A DNA stretch of 64,000 nucleotides from Liolophura sinensis (lineage: Eukaryota; Mollusca; Polyplacophora; Chitonida; Chitonidae). The stretch spans positions 10,907,386 through 10,971,385 of the forward strand of contig NC_088306.1 of the NCBI RefSeq assembly GCF_032854445.1, written 5' to 3'. Below are positions 42,735 to 55,200 of the stretch, piece by piece. The position numbers were made by a program, and so were the translations under genes. Each line of letters opens with the position of its first letter. The first letter of the stretch is position 1. The notes under the pieces are model-generated. The model searched no databases, had not been told where the DNA came from, and worked only from the letters and a program-made list of their open reading frames with translations.

Positions 42735-45700
42735 ATGCAACCACTCGACAGCAAAATGTCTTTTATCCGGAAATTCGTCAGTAAACTTCAAGTAAGGAAA
42801 CGTTCAAACGCCTCCGTAAGTGAGAGCGAAAACGTGGCCTTGACTCAGGACGTGGATACCTTCCCGGAGGTCTCACCGACAGCATCATGGCCGCCTCCGG
42901 GTCGTCAGGCGGGGGTGTCGGCGGCAGCCTGGCCGGAGCCCATTGATGATAGAGTCAATGATGATAACTCTTCCTTCCTTTCCGTCCGAGGGGAACCGGA
43001 AGACGGTGAAGTGGAGGGAGGATGTGAGCGCTCTTCCTCCGCGTCGTCTGTTGATAGGAGAATAAGGAAAGATCGGAAAAAGATAAACAAGAAACTGGAT
43101 AAATACAGGTATAGGCTGGGCCACATTTACGAACGGATACATGTATTTGACTAAATTACCGAGTTATTTTAACCAACTTAGTCCAGGTGGATATACATGG
43201 TATCTTTACAGCCCGGAAAGTCTGTATGAATGTGTGAAAAATGTCTAGGAAAAAAGTATAATAATAAAAAAATATAATGCGTCTCATTTTCTGTTTAGTA
43301 GTATACTGGAAAGCGTGAGATTGTAAAGAACATAAAGCATCTTAGCAGAGAATTCTTTAAAAAATGAACTAGACGTGTTAAAGGTTTTCTGTTCTAAATT
43401 TATATTGCTCTATAAATCATTATGTTGTTTATTTCTTTCTCAGACAATCCTGCTCCGAGAGCGTATTAGATTTTATATTTAGGATTTCTGCCTAATAGAG
43501 CAGCCAATGCAGTTGTCCAAAATCAAAGTATAAGAGCAGTAGGTTTAGTTCATATTTAATAGACTGTTTTGCAATTATTTGTGGGGTAAGCACAAAATTA
43601 AAAACTTGGCTTAAATTCAAATCTGGTAATAACAGTAATCCTGTGTCCCGGTCATGGTTTCTCTCGTGATGTCAATTATTTGTATATATTTCATGTTGGA
43701 AAATAACTATCACTCATTCCCCAATGCACTGGTGTGATTTGCAGACGCGAACGCTGGCGGGTACAGCGTAAAGCCATGGAGCTTCAGCATTTACAGGATG
43801 AGATCTCTTCTCTTATGAAGATGCTGACTCAACTGAAAAAGCAGAAAAACTTGCTGGAAGCGGAGAAAAATAACAAACTGAGAGAAATGGTGCTGACATG
43901 TAAATTAGGTGAGCTGTTTTAAATGTTGTTTAGAACATGAAAATGGTGCAAAAGGATCAAGCCTAAGAGATGCTTAATACGCCTGCTCCCGAAGCCCTCT
44001 TAACGTTAAGAGCACGTAACTACCATGGCGACGTAATGCCTATAGTGCTCGTAGCCATGGTAGTTAAGTGCTCATAACGTTAAGAGGGCTTCGTGCAAGT
44101 GGGCACAGACCCCGGGATCACGAAGCAAGCTTAGACTTAAAACAAGATATCTAAATCACTTTAAAATATTTAGTTCTTACGTAACATGGACAAAATATTG
44201 CCTGAAGGAATAAATTTTGGGTAAGTTATTGTACAACAAATTGGAGCTAAAATAACGGAAACGAAGATGCCAAATTTAATGACTGAATTTTGACTTAAGT
44301 CTGAGATCGTTTCGTGATCCTATCCTAGCATATGATTGGTCCGAGACTCACTGGGCACTGACTTCGGGGGCCGATTCCACAAAGCCGTTTCTAACTTAAA
44401 GGGACATAGGCCTTCCGCCGAAACAAATTCAGAATTTTTCAGTTGGTTTAACTAGGTACAAAAATGAGTTGCATTTGGTTCCTAATTAACGCCAAAAAAT
44501 GTCAATTGAGAGAATTATAACATGCAAATATCATGAGAGAACATGCATATGCAGCGCACGGACAATAGATCGCAAATGTAAAGAATACAATAGACTGAAA
44601 GCGAATCATAAGTCTTATAAACCAAATACGATCTTCCTCTCTATTGAAAATGATTTATAAAGTATTCGTAACTCCCAGCGGTCAGCACGGTAGACCTGAA
44701 GTTAGCTTACATAGTACATGCAGACCGCATAATTACAACACAATACCGAGTCTGACTTGTCAAGTTCGCTGAACCTCTCCCGTCGTCTAGACAACGAGGG
44801 GGGTAACTGATTTAATAAATCAGGTTTTCGAAATACACACGACTGGAGTGAGTTGATGGTCGAAGGGAATACTCGAATAAAACTGAACATTCGATTTTCA
44901 CTCAAAGGCAGACAAGTGTCAGCAAACATCTGAAAGTCTCAACATTATGTAGATGACGTCTGAAATAACAACCATAATTTTGTCGACGTCGGCTGTATGT
45001 CCCTTTTTTTGTCAAAATTTAAAATCTCATCACTATGCTTATTTCTGGGTCCCGTAAGTTGAAATTTTGATAAATTTATTTTAAGATGACATTTATATGG
45101 TGGTCTAAATGGCAATTTCATGGTCCCAAGAGTAATCTTTAAAATTGTATTTGAAGTCAGAAATGGCTTTGGGGGATCGGCTCCTGATGGGTACTGATTT
45201 GGGCGCTGAATTCAGGTGGCTACTGATCTCAGGTGGCCGTTGGTTTCAGGTGGACGCTGATTCCAGGTGGGCACTGGTTTCAGGTTGCTCTGAGTTCAGG
45301 TGGGTACTGGTTTTAGGTTGCTCTGATTTCAGGTGGGCACTGGTTTTAGGTGGACACTGATTTCCGGCGGCCACTGATCTCGGATGACCACTGGTTCCTG
45401 AAGGACAGTAACAACAGATGCTACCACAGTCCGATGTTCCGACCCAAAGACGATTTTTGAAATAAAAAATGTATTAGTTCAACTCCAGACAAATGCTAGG
45501 AGTGTTTCTTTATTACCACATGTCAAAATGTTCCCAGCATAGAGTAGAATTAGCTTCCAAGAAAGCTAGTAAGTGTTTAAGGTGACAGAGTGCAATAATA
45601 GGTTACATTACGGTTTGTAGTGACGGTCAGACAGTTTGCTGGCACACATACGTAATTCATGCATTCTACTGTTTCAGTTCCAGAAGACATCAGTCCAGAA

Positions 45701-46087
45701 ATGAAAAAGAAAGAACCGTTACAGTTTAAGAAGTATCACAGCGCCAAATCCGTGGCGGACACACAGAACTTGCTGCAGAGCATCCACATGAAACAACAGG
45801 CACTGCAGCTTCTGGAGGTGCTAACCTTCAAGAAGATGTTAAACTTCGAACACAACGGTTTCACCGGGCAGCCCAAAAACAACAACAACAATGTGCTGAT
45901 GGAAGAGGGTGCCATCGAAAACTTCATGCAAGACGCCATGACTCATATTGAGCGCATGGAAAGAGACAAAGACAGACTGCATTTAATCACTTCAAACTTT
46001 TTTCTGCGGTCAAGCCCAGATCCCGTTATTCTCCCCGTGGGACCTATTCCTTTGGCGTTCGATAACCCACTATTTCATACCGAATAA
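42735..46087 (+). CDS. Unknown protein with a central coiled coil, 3 exons
   Basis: Exons 42735-43108, 43745-43908 and 45678-46087 join in phase (2, then 1) to 315 aa. The second in-frame ATG (42756, MSFIRKFVSKLQ) is an alternative start. Residues 1-100 are polar and Ser/Pro/Glu rich, followed by a basic patch (RRIRKDRKKINKKLDKYR). Exon 2 is a coiled coil: ELQHLQDEISSLMKML, then LKKQKNLLEAEKNNKLRE. Exon 3 has helical segments (HMKQQALQLLEVLTFKK), an Asn run and MTHIERMERDKDRLHL, and ends PLFHTE. No signal peptide or membrane segment. I do not recognise the family. The exon structure and composition support a real gene; function is unknown. Confidence 0.7.
43991..44093. repeat. 40-bp inverted repeat hairpin in intron 2
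   Basis: Left arm 43991-44030 and right arm 44054-44093 are reverse complements with 2 mismatches in 40, around a 23-nt loop. Inner and outer blocks include CTTAACGTTAAGAG and ACTACCATGGC. Probably a MITE-like element. Confidence 0.85.
45020..45170 (+). repeat. Interspersed repeat, second copy of 21.41-21.58 kb
   Basis: Same order of short blocks as the copy at 21414-21575, including GTTGAAATTTTGA and CAGAAATGG. Confidence 0.5.
45195..45405 (+). repeat. Degenerate minisatellite of about 18-20 bp units
   Basis: About ten units of the form CAGGTGG-(A/G)C-(A/G)CTG-(G/A)TTT, alternating GGTGGGCACTGG and GGTTGCTCTGA variants. Confidence 0.85.
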
Positions 46088-46306
46088 TAATCGTGTATTT
46101 GAAACGGAAAAAATAAGACATCACGGAAGAAACAAATTAAAAAATTATGTGAAGGACAGTGGGATTTTGTATTATCTGTACATCCAGCACCCTAGTTCTA
46201 GTTCTGGAAAATTAGGATGAACTCCTTTGGGAAACCATAACTGGTCTAACATTTAAGAATATTCGTCTAATATGAGACTATCGCGAAGTTTACAGCGAAA
46301 CGGAGG

Positions 46307-46312
46307 AATAAA
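46307..46312 (+). promoter_or_regulatory. Poly(A) signal AATAAA of the 42.7-kb gene
   Basis: First AATAAA after the stop at 46087, about 220 nt downstream. Confidence 0.4.
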
Positions 46313-46844
46313 ATGTGGTTCCTTGCCTCGCAGTATTTTAATATTTTGTTATTTATGTAGTTCTTTGTGGAGCGTTCTAAATAGTAATAATATATTAAAA
46401 TACTTTGTCGCATTTGTAGTAATCAGTTGAGTGAATATTACTCCAGGGTCTAGTTTCTTGAAAAAAAATGTACTGTGCAGATGACGTCATTTTATGCATA
46501 CGCAATACTGACTTGATATGTGTTGTGCAATAATGCATTGGCCTGCTGGCGGGCGTTGATTAAATTAGATTTTAAACAGTATAGCTTTCGGTGTTTAATG
46601 TAAACTACAAATCGCATTTGTTTTTAATTAGTATACAGTAGTGAAAAATTTTAACTGTGTAGCATTTGGAAGGAAACTTTAGCTTCCACATTAACCGCTC
46701 TGAATCATTACAATCACTGATCTGGAACTCTGCGCTGCTCTCAAAGGCCCAACGTTGTCACATGCTTGTAACTGACATAGAATATGAATACAGTAGTATG
46801 CTGTTGTGTATAAGAGCATTCGCTCGAGAACACCAGGAGAACAA

Positions 46845-47540
46845 TGGCAAATTCGTCTTTGAATCGAACAGGTACTCTATTATTCAGTGAATACAGTCGT
46901 ACATTTCAGGGTAGGTACTTAAATCGTTAGCTAGTTATAATTCCCGCGGGCAACAAAGTTCAGTTGACGCATGTGCGATGCAAATAAACCACTTGGAGGT
47001 CAGCAGGCATTATATACAGTTGACCATGCATTTACTCTTTTACACTATTCTCCCTGCGTGTTGTTAAATGTACGCTCAATTAAATTGCACACGCTTTTGC
47101 TCATCTTTGTTGAAATTGACTTTTATCGCGCGAAGATCTTCATCCATGACTGGCACTGCACCAAGATCGAGTGTTTTATCGCCAAATATTACTGAACGAT
47201 CCCTTGTGGAATAATTGGGTACGTTATTAATAAATGTGTGAAGCCAGTAGTGATTGTGATTTGTAGCGACCAATGCGATGTGTGTGGTTGTGCCTGTCTT
47301 TTGTTGCACAAACAACAAACTGTCGGGTGACATCTGCAGTACTTTCTGTGACTTTTATGGTCTACTCACTGTGACGTCGCCCTGATGACGCTGCAGTACC
47401 TTCTGTGACTTTAATGGTCTACTCAAGTGATGTCGCCTGATGACGCTGCAGTAGAAATATTTATTTAAAAAAAAAAACGTTTTTTTTTTTTATTTTTCAT
47501 CGTATAAATAGCCAAAAATATTTATTTCTTGCCATACGAT
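46845..47540 (-). repeat. Third copy of the MFS-locus upstream block
   Basis: Matches 63780-64000 (TACATTTCAGGGTAGGTACT, AATAAACCACTTGGAGGTCA) and 51780-52290 (ATAAATGTGTGAAGCCA, GTGATTGTGATTTGTAG). No MFS exon follows on its left side, so only the 5' flank was copied or kept here. Confidence 0.75.
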
Positions 47541-47699
47541 TGACTGGTCAAGTGTTAGACCCTTTTGAAATACTGAAAAACGCCGATCAAAGCCACATAT
47601 TACACCGAGACAATGGATTCCTAACTCTTCCTGCCTACAGTGATCTCATCTCAGCAGACAGACCACCCCATGCTGACTGACACCTTTGTCCATAGTTGT

Positions 47700-47945
47700 C
47701 AAAGGCCCGGCCCCAGTAGCACAGTTGGTAGAGGGTCCGCTTAGTATAAGTATCAGTATAGTGGTTCGGGCGGGGCAGCTTACTTCACTTCGGTAAGCCG
47801 TCTCATTGAAGCAGGCATTAGATAAAAGACCTGTGGAAATCCGTTTGCGACAAGAGGGCACATTACACGCGCCTTAAGGATTCCTTCGTCATATGACTGA
47901 AAAAATTGTTAAGTACGACATTAAACCCCAAGCACTCACTCACTC
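47700..47945 (+). repeat. tRNA-related SINE with family 2 tail
   Basis: Head CCCAGTAGCACAGTTGGTAG; tail CGTCATATGACTGAAAAAAT then TACGACATTAAACCCCAAGC and CACTCACTC. Confidence 0.7.
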
Positions 47946-49204
47946 AAAGGCTATTGTTCAACTAATGTATGTTTCGTCTATTGTATGCTTCATCTATTGT
48001 TCAATTGCCTTAATCAACAACGCCAACTGAATAAATAGAAAGTGTTATACATAAACTCGTTCTGGCATCAGTTGACAGACTAACATAGCGCAAATATTGT
48101 ACTTGATGAACATTTAGTGTGAAAATAAAGTCGTTGCGGTTTTCCATTAGAATCATGGTTTATATAAGAATGCAAACAGCCAAGACATTGTGACAGTTGG
48201 CAAAATTGTAACTCTATAACCGCTGAAACCTTGCCTCTAGTCAACTCACTCAGTATTTATTTTACATTCGTCTGTTGCGGCTTTGTGTGCTTTCGGGGCT
48301 AAAGGTCCGTTCTCACGCTTTTTCCTCGTTCAGTTCCCTTGCTAAGGATGTGGCGTTTCGTTAACACGTTTGTGATGATGAGTTGTTTACCGGTACTGTA
48401 ATTTACGTAGTGTGTAATTTCATAGTAGATCTTGATAGAGATTATAAGCAATAAATTGCTGGGTTTCAGTGAGCGGTACACTATTCGGATTTTCCAGGTA
48501 CACGCATAGTTGTGGACTGTAAAGATCTGAAATCGACCAATACGATGTGCTAGAAGAGTTACGGTGAGAAACTGCTAATTATGTGGCGGATCGACGGTAA
48601 ACCACATTTACTGCATATTCACAAGCGCATTAAAATTTCCCGAGAGTAAATCCATGTTAACCGGGTGGTCCCCATAATCAACTAACCTGATCTGAGTCTT
48701 GCAGGACCAAACATGATCCATGGCAACCGCATAAATTCACCAAATAAAAATATTTTCAGACACTCGTTCTACTTTATTACCCATAAAATTATAATCGGGA
48801 TAAACAACATTGATAGGTGTATAAGGCCACATAAGTTTCCCTCCGCCCAAAACAATCTTCCAAAACTGGTAGCACCAACCAGTAGTCCAATGATCTTCCC
48901 AGTATGTGTTTTTGGATATAGCTCAACATTTAGACGGAATATGACAATGCACGCCATGCAGTTAGTCGTCGCTGCAAGAAAGGAATATTTTCATTATTCA
49001 AACAATACTGCATAAAGACAGGAACAATGCTTGGAATGAAGGTTACCTTCGAAAATAAAAGTTTACAGTTTGCAAACGATTTCAAACGGTTCAAGTACAA
49101 ATCAATAGTTGTCCAGGATTTCGGATAGAGGACGTTAAGAGACAGCTATAATACAAGCAAGTCGACAATACGGCTCAAACATATCGCTGTTCTCAAAATG
49201 GATC

Positions 49205-49520
49205 GTTTGACTGCCTCGGTGGTATGATGGGGCTACTACTTCGAAGTCGGGGGGACCTGGGATCAAAGTCGGGCCAGGTTATAACAAAAGGACTTTTTAC
49301 TGCTTTCCTGGCGCTCATCTCAGAGAGATTAGGCCCAGTGTCCAGTATAAGGTGACTGGGTGGTATCTTTGGCATGATACTTCAGTGACGCCAGTACTTA
49401 AGCGGCATGGACTCACCCTGTTATAAGAGGACACAGTATATGTACACACCTAATGACTCCTCTTTGTCATATGACAAATGAAAATTGTTAAGCACGACGT
49501 AAAACCTCAAGAATACATCC
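49205..49520 (+). repeat. SINE family 2, full copy, in duplicated block
   Basis: Head GACTGCCTCGGTGGTATGAT with B-box GGGATCAAAGTCGGGCC; body GGCATGGACTCACCCTG; tail TTAAGCACGACGTAAAACC. The homologue at 60570-60870 shows it predates the duplication. Confidence 0.8.
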
Positions 49521-49535
49521 ATCCATACATCCATC

Positions 49536-49567
<32 letters not shown>

Positions 49568-49601
49568 CATACATACATACATACATATATACATACATAT
49601 A
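49517..49601 (+). repeat. (CATA)n microsatellite
   Basis: CATACATACATA run with a few TATA interruptions directly after the SINE tail; shared with 60875-60960. Confidence 0.95.
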
Positions 49602-51214
49602 TTCAGACCGGTTTCTTCGGTATCAATGTAAACCGAGATTATCATGCCTGGTGTCTTCGGCCATGGTGTTTTAATTAGGCAGCACTATAAACGTATCGGC
49701 ATTATAATTGGCCTGCTGCAAGAAGAGACTGTGGTCGCATGAAGAAAATCATGTTGAAAGCAAAGTTCATTTTGACTGACTCTTGTTTTTACCGTATATG
49801 TAAGCATATGTACATATCACGCCTTGTAACATTTGATAGATCCTGTGTGTTGTTTGAAGAGGTTATTCCATCAAATGTCTTTACTCTAGGCCTTTTTAAA
49901 GTTTCAGAATGAGTATAATTGTCTTGTATAAGTAAATATGATCCTCTGGAGCTCTGCTTCATAACTATGTCGAATTCCACTTAAATCGGATCTACGGTTA
50001 TCAACAACTGATATAGTACACGTACCATGGTACGCTATTTGGATACTGAATATATTCATTCCCCTAGAACATTCCTGTTGTCTTCCAACATAACTGAAAA
50101 CTGTTGACTGCTTATCTTTGAGTGAACCTGTCTTAACTTCGTATATTATTAGTTATTTAGTGGTTTGTGTTGAACGTTGTTTTGGGGAATTCACCCAAAA
50201 CGTCCATTTTGTTGAAACCTGGCATACTTATGTCTGTGACGACTAGATACTGAAGAACTTTTGACTTGTATGATGGTATTGTGTCACTTTAATACGTGGA
50301 GAAATCCGGAATGTTCAGAGTAAAGCATTGACCTATGACACGTTACTGACAACAAAGCAAGGGAATTGCAATTTAAACAGGTCTTCATTTACGATCGGAC
50401 TTCTAATTGGAGTCGTCGTCAAGATATGACGCCTAAATATGACGCCTTGTAAATCAAAAAATCAACTAACACATGCGTTATTTCTGAAAGGAATACTACT
50501 ATACTTACATAAGGACAGCTGAGTCAAGTAAATCAGAAGTGGTCTGTAGTGGGTGAAAGTGCTATGGATGGTTAAGAGGGAAAATATCAGACTGGACACC
50601 GGCATCCCGATCCAGGTGAGGAGAAAGGCGGCCTTATACCCGAGAGTGGCGGTCAGAAGTGTCTCCAGAAAACACAAGCCACTCCCTATGGATCCCATGG
50701 ATGCTACAATTTTCAACTGGAACAAAAATATGTCCATTTATTGATGAATTGTAAAAACTTAACTGGTCTATAAAGAAGGCGGTCGGTTAGTAACATTTTA
50801 AGCATTGTGTATTTTATTATGGGTCATTTACTTAACGAGTTTCAGAGTGCAAGTCAACAAACAAAATCATATACCAGATGTTGCCAGTCTTGTGAATGTA
50901 GGAGACCGTGAACTCTTCCCTCGTGCAATGATGTTGTTGAAAGGGCAACTGATACACCGCCACACAAAGGTGGACTGTCGAGAGGGACTATTCTCTGTAA
51001 AATATATTTAATGTATTCTAGAGTTGCTTACAGTCGTAGTGTTTTGACTTTAGCAATTCGTTTTGTCCACGAAGCATACTACACTAGTGGCGACATACTA
51101 CATGAACTACGTATACAGATATTCGCACCATGGCCCAGTTGTTCGAAAGTGCATAAGCGAAAACTGGTATTAAGTCAATTAATAATTAAGATTTTTAGAC
51201 AAATTCAGACAAAT

Positions 51215-51312
51215 ACGACGGTGGTCCGGAGAAGGGAAACCTGGCAGAACCGGGGAAAACCACGACTCTCCGCATGTTGCTGGCAGCCTTCCCACCTACG
51301 GCAGAGACCTTC
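51215..51312 (-). repeat. SINE family 1 fragment in duplicate
   Basis: ACGACGGTGGTCCGGAGAAG through TTGCTGGCAGCCTTCCCAC; homologous to 63210-63292. Confidence 0.7.
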
Positions 51313-52299
51313 GCGATAAACGGCTTGCAGATTAGCGTGGCGTGTTACGTATATACCTTGAACCTGTGTCAGGTTGAACGTCCTCTTTCAGAGGAATGGC
51401 ATACACGCTAAATGCCATATCTACATATAAATGCCGATGATAAAATGCTGAATGTCAGGCAAAGAAAGGTCAGCACCTCCGCCCGGGAAGGCATCTTTCA
51501 CCGCCGTAGGTGCCCTCAATACATCGCGTTTTTTCTCACTGAAACGTACGTCACCCTGGCTTATTACACTCTTCACACAGTTTGACTCATCTAAACGAGA
51601 GGATCGTACGGACTGGTAACCGTGTGTAGATAGTATGCACGTGTAATGAAACTTCTTTTTCTTCAAAGTTTTCTCTTACTTATCGGGTTTTTAGCCTCCA
51701 GCTTTCATAATAACATCACTACTCAGTGTTATTAGTTGTACCGCTTTGTCAAGAACAGTTGTGTTCCACTGTCACTGAACCGAAAAAAAAACAGAATTCG
51801 TCTTTGGATTGAATAAAGATAGAACATTTCAGGACATGTACTTAAATCGTTAGCTAGTATTATAGATACTGGGAGCTACAAAGTTTTTACTCTTTTATAT
51901 TATTCTTTCCATGTGTTGTTCTACGCTCTATTAAACTTCCCACGCCTTTGCTCATCTTGTTAAAATTACTTTTTATCACATGAAGATATTCATACATGAC
52001 TGGCCTGCAACAAGGTTGAGAGTTTTCATTGCCAAATTTTATCAAATTTTTATTCCCGTGGGGAATAACTGACACGTCATTAATAAATGTGTGAAGCCAT
52101 TAGTGATTGTGATTTGTAGTGATCAATTGCGATGTGTGTGGTGGCAAACATGGTGACAGCCGCAGTTCCCTCTGTGACGTTTATGATGTACTGACTGTGA
52201 CGGTCGCACTGATGGACGCTACAGTACAATGTTCATTAATGTTCATTGGATCGAATAAATAGCCAAAATATTTATTTTTTGCCACTCGGCTCATGTACA

Positions 52300-55200
52300 A
52301 AAACGGAAATTTTCTTGTTGGCAAATAAAACATAATTTGCCTCCTTTTGTACTGTGAAATGTCAAGCTATTTATTGTGCACCATAAATTGGTTATTATAA
52401 AAACAGCTTAATATTTATTAAATATTGATATTTACTGTTAAATAAAATGATTTTTTTTTGGTCATATAAATATCTAAAAACTATTTCTCTTTTGGACCCG
52501 ATTTACCAACAAATTATACCATCCTTTATAGTGATTTGTTCTAAAATTCACAAAGCAAACATTCTTATAAATCAGTAATCCTTAAAATATGTTTTGAATA
52601 CTTAACCAGTAGATAAGTGGACTTTACGTCAACGTTTCTCAGTTACATAGGCCCTATTATTATTCACTTCCAGGGATCCCACAGGGTGAAAGCGCAGGAG
52701 TTCGTCAACTAGTGCGCCCGTTTTGTTGAAACCTGTATAGGAAAGCAAGTTCTATTGCCATTTTCAAGCTTTATTTACAATGATATTGTTTTTGTTTTTG
52801 TTGTTTTTTTTTGTTGGTGTTCTTTTTGGTGGTGGGGGGGGATGGGGGTCTCTGTGGGAGAGGGAAGGGGTTAAGGTGTATTTTTTAAATAATATTCAGA
52901 TCAGTTCCAAGTAGTTTTACACTTTCTTCACGCTGAATTTATACACTATATTATATACTACAATATATGAGCATAGAGAGTAAAACCAGAGCAGCAACGA
53001 CAGTTTGGAAACGGCATCAGAAATACCAGCAAAATTATGTTGAAAGCGAGGTTAAACCTGAAGCAAACAACCATATACTGAAAGCCAGTACTTGTTAATG
53101 TCTCTGTACTGGTCTCATCTACAATACTTTCCTTCCCTGTGTTAGACAGCATGCATGCTTGACCGCCTATATCGGTCAAACTGTACAGAACTAACGAACT
53201 GTAAATAATAACTTAAATGTGAGCATATGGTACCTTCTGGTGTCATTTCTCCCCACCAGCTTTAGTGTAAAAAGTCAATTAACCATATGCGTGACGAATT
53301 CGTTATTTTACTCTCACACGCGATGGCTCTGTATTCCTGTACGTGATTCTGGTGATGTCAATTTGAAAGTGGATAAAGTGGATTTTTCAGTAACAAAGTA
53401 ATCCCTATTAACGATATTACTTACACATATACGTGCTCAGAAGATAGCAGGAGAAAAGGACATTTGCAAATATTTTTGCATGGTCGGTGTTTGAGACCAC
53501 AATTTGATATATATCATCTTTGTTAAATAATTCTCTAAATAAGGAGGTGATACACATGTAATAAAGTTATGTGAAAGTAAATTTATTGTTTATATCCAAA
53601 CATTTATCTTTTATGAAAATTATAGTAATGTTTATGATTATATTAAAATATAAATATTATCAAAATCTAGGTTGAACACATTTGTTACCTGAAAAGACAA
53701 AATATTAGTACAAATATATTTACTAAACAAATGCTATACATCCTTATCTATAGCTTTATTAAACAAACACAGTATGTACCAAGAGGTGGTCCCAAGTACC
53801 CACCATACAACTTTTTAAGTGTCTTTCCTCTTTAGAAAAAAATGGGGGAAAAAAAACCTTTGAAAACTATATTTACAATTAACTTTCCGCACTCTTTTAT
53901 CTGAATTATATGTAGCTTTTTTCCACTTTTAAGATTTGACACCAGATTTAACTTCAAGCCAAGTGTAATACCAGGTTTAACTTGAAGCCAAGTCTAATAC
54001 CAGGTTTAACTTGAAGCCTAGTCTAATACCAGGTTTTTTCACATTTTGTATTTGGTCGTTTTTATTGAAAGTTGCTTTAGGAAATTATTTTTGCGATTAT
54101 TGACCAGGAACGTTCATTTTGGTCGACAGATGACATACAGCAGTCCGTTGTGACCTTTAGATTTTATGTTTCATGGAAAAAGGAGCTTTCGATTTATTGG
54201 GTTTAAACATGTTCTTGCGTCGAAATTGCTGTAAAGCTATCGCCACATTCATTCACTCGCTCATTTCTGCTAGGCTTATTCATGCGGGGTCTTGGTATAG
54301 CAATAAACTCCGTTATCAATCACCTTTGTAGGGTAAGAGTATGGGATGTTACGATTTAATGTTGAACGTATAAACATGCAAGCGATTGTCCACAAGAATC
54401 ACCACACGTACTGTGAACTTCCAAATGCCACTTAAAGATTGAAGTGGAATTCGTGATGACGTAACAAGGGCATACTCGGTAGTTAAAACGTGGCTATGTG
54501 TAAAAAGCAGCGAAATAAGTCCATTTGTTGAGTAGTTCGACGAATTAGTACTGGATACTTGCAGTGTCCTCCGGCAGGTGGCAATATAAGTGTGCCGGCA
54601 TCAGTTGCCCTGCTACATTTATAACACAGTCTGTTATGATGAGATCCAAATAATGTCAAAAGTTATATTAAACTCCAAACAAACCAGTATCATGACCATG
54701 TTAGCTGCACAGTGTTAAAAAGGAGAACTAATGAAAGGTGCTAAATCGAAAACGTAGAGTTAAAATGAATTATAGCACATAGTAGTTGGCGGTCACAATT
54801 TCCACAATGTAACACTGTCTAGCATCATGAGGTCCGGAAGTTGTGTTAAACTCTAAATAAACAATTAAATGAGTTGCTGAACACTTAAGATGCTTAATAC
54901 TTCAGGCAATTGAAAATAACAATAGATATTTTCAGGAAATCATAAATACATGTGCTGAAGGCAGGGCGGCTGTCCAAATATGGCGTGTAATATACGAAAA
55001 GGCTAGGTGGCATCTTGTCTTTATGCAGGTACATGTCGCCTACTATATTATACATAGTATACCTTCAAATAAAGCTTTCTCGAACTATTGAAATGTCAGA
55101 TATGCGAATTCTCAGTTGTTGTTTTTTTTCGGATTGTCTATGCGTTTGAAGTATACTAAGCTTATTGGTGGATTAACACGTTTTTGATACCTTGATATGC

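Larger units (their letters stand above)
48300..52290 (-). pseudogene. Disabled duplicate of the MFS transporter gene
   Basis: A diverged copy of 58.87-64.0 kb. Exon 1 (about 51490-51345) starts MPSRAEVLTFLCLTF but has a 2-nt loss in the segment after the first membrane helix and a 1-nt gain before the donor. Exon 2 (about 50710-50507) has one extra A after its acceptor; beyond it the LTATLGYKAAFLLTWIG segment is still readable. Exon 3 keeps only its first ~130 bp (48976-48846, MACIVIFRLNVELYPKTHTG); the remaining ~860 bp, coding for about the second half of the transporter, is gone, and similarity resumes in the 3' flank at about 48300-48640. Splice-site bases are conserved in exons 1 and 2. 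Confidence that it is a pseudogene is high; its exact edges are approximate. Confidence 0.85.

Noticed and set aside
48713..49015. + strand ORF in the MFS pseudogene (and 60137-60421 in the intact gene)
   Set aside because: Antisense shadow of MFS exon 3.
49517..49601. CRISPR-like or coding repeat (YIHTYIHTYIH ORFs)
   Set aside because: A plain (CATA)n microsatellite; no spacers.
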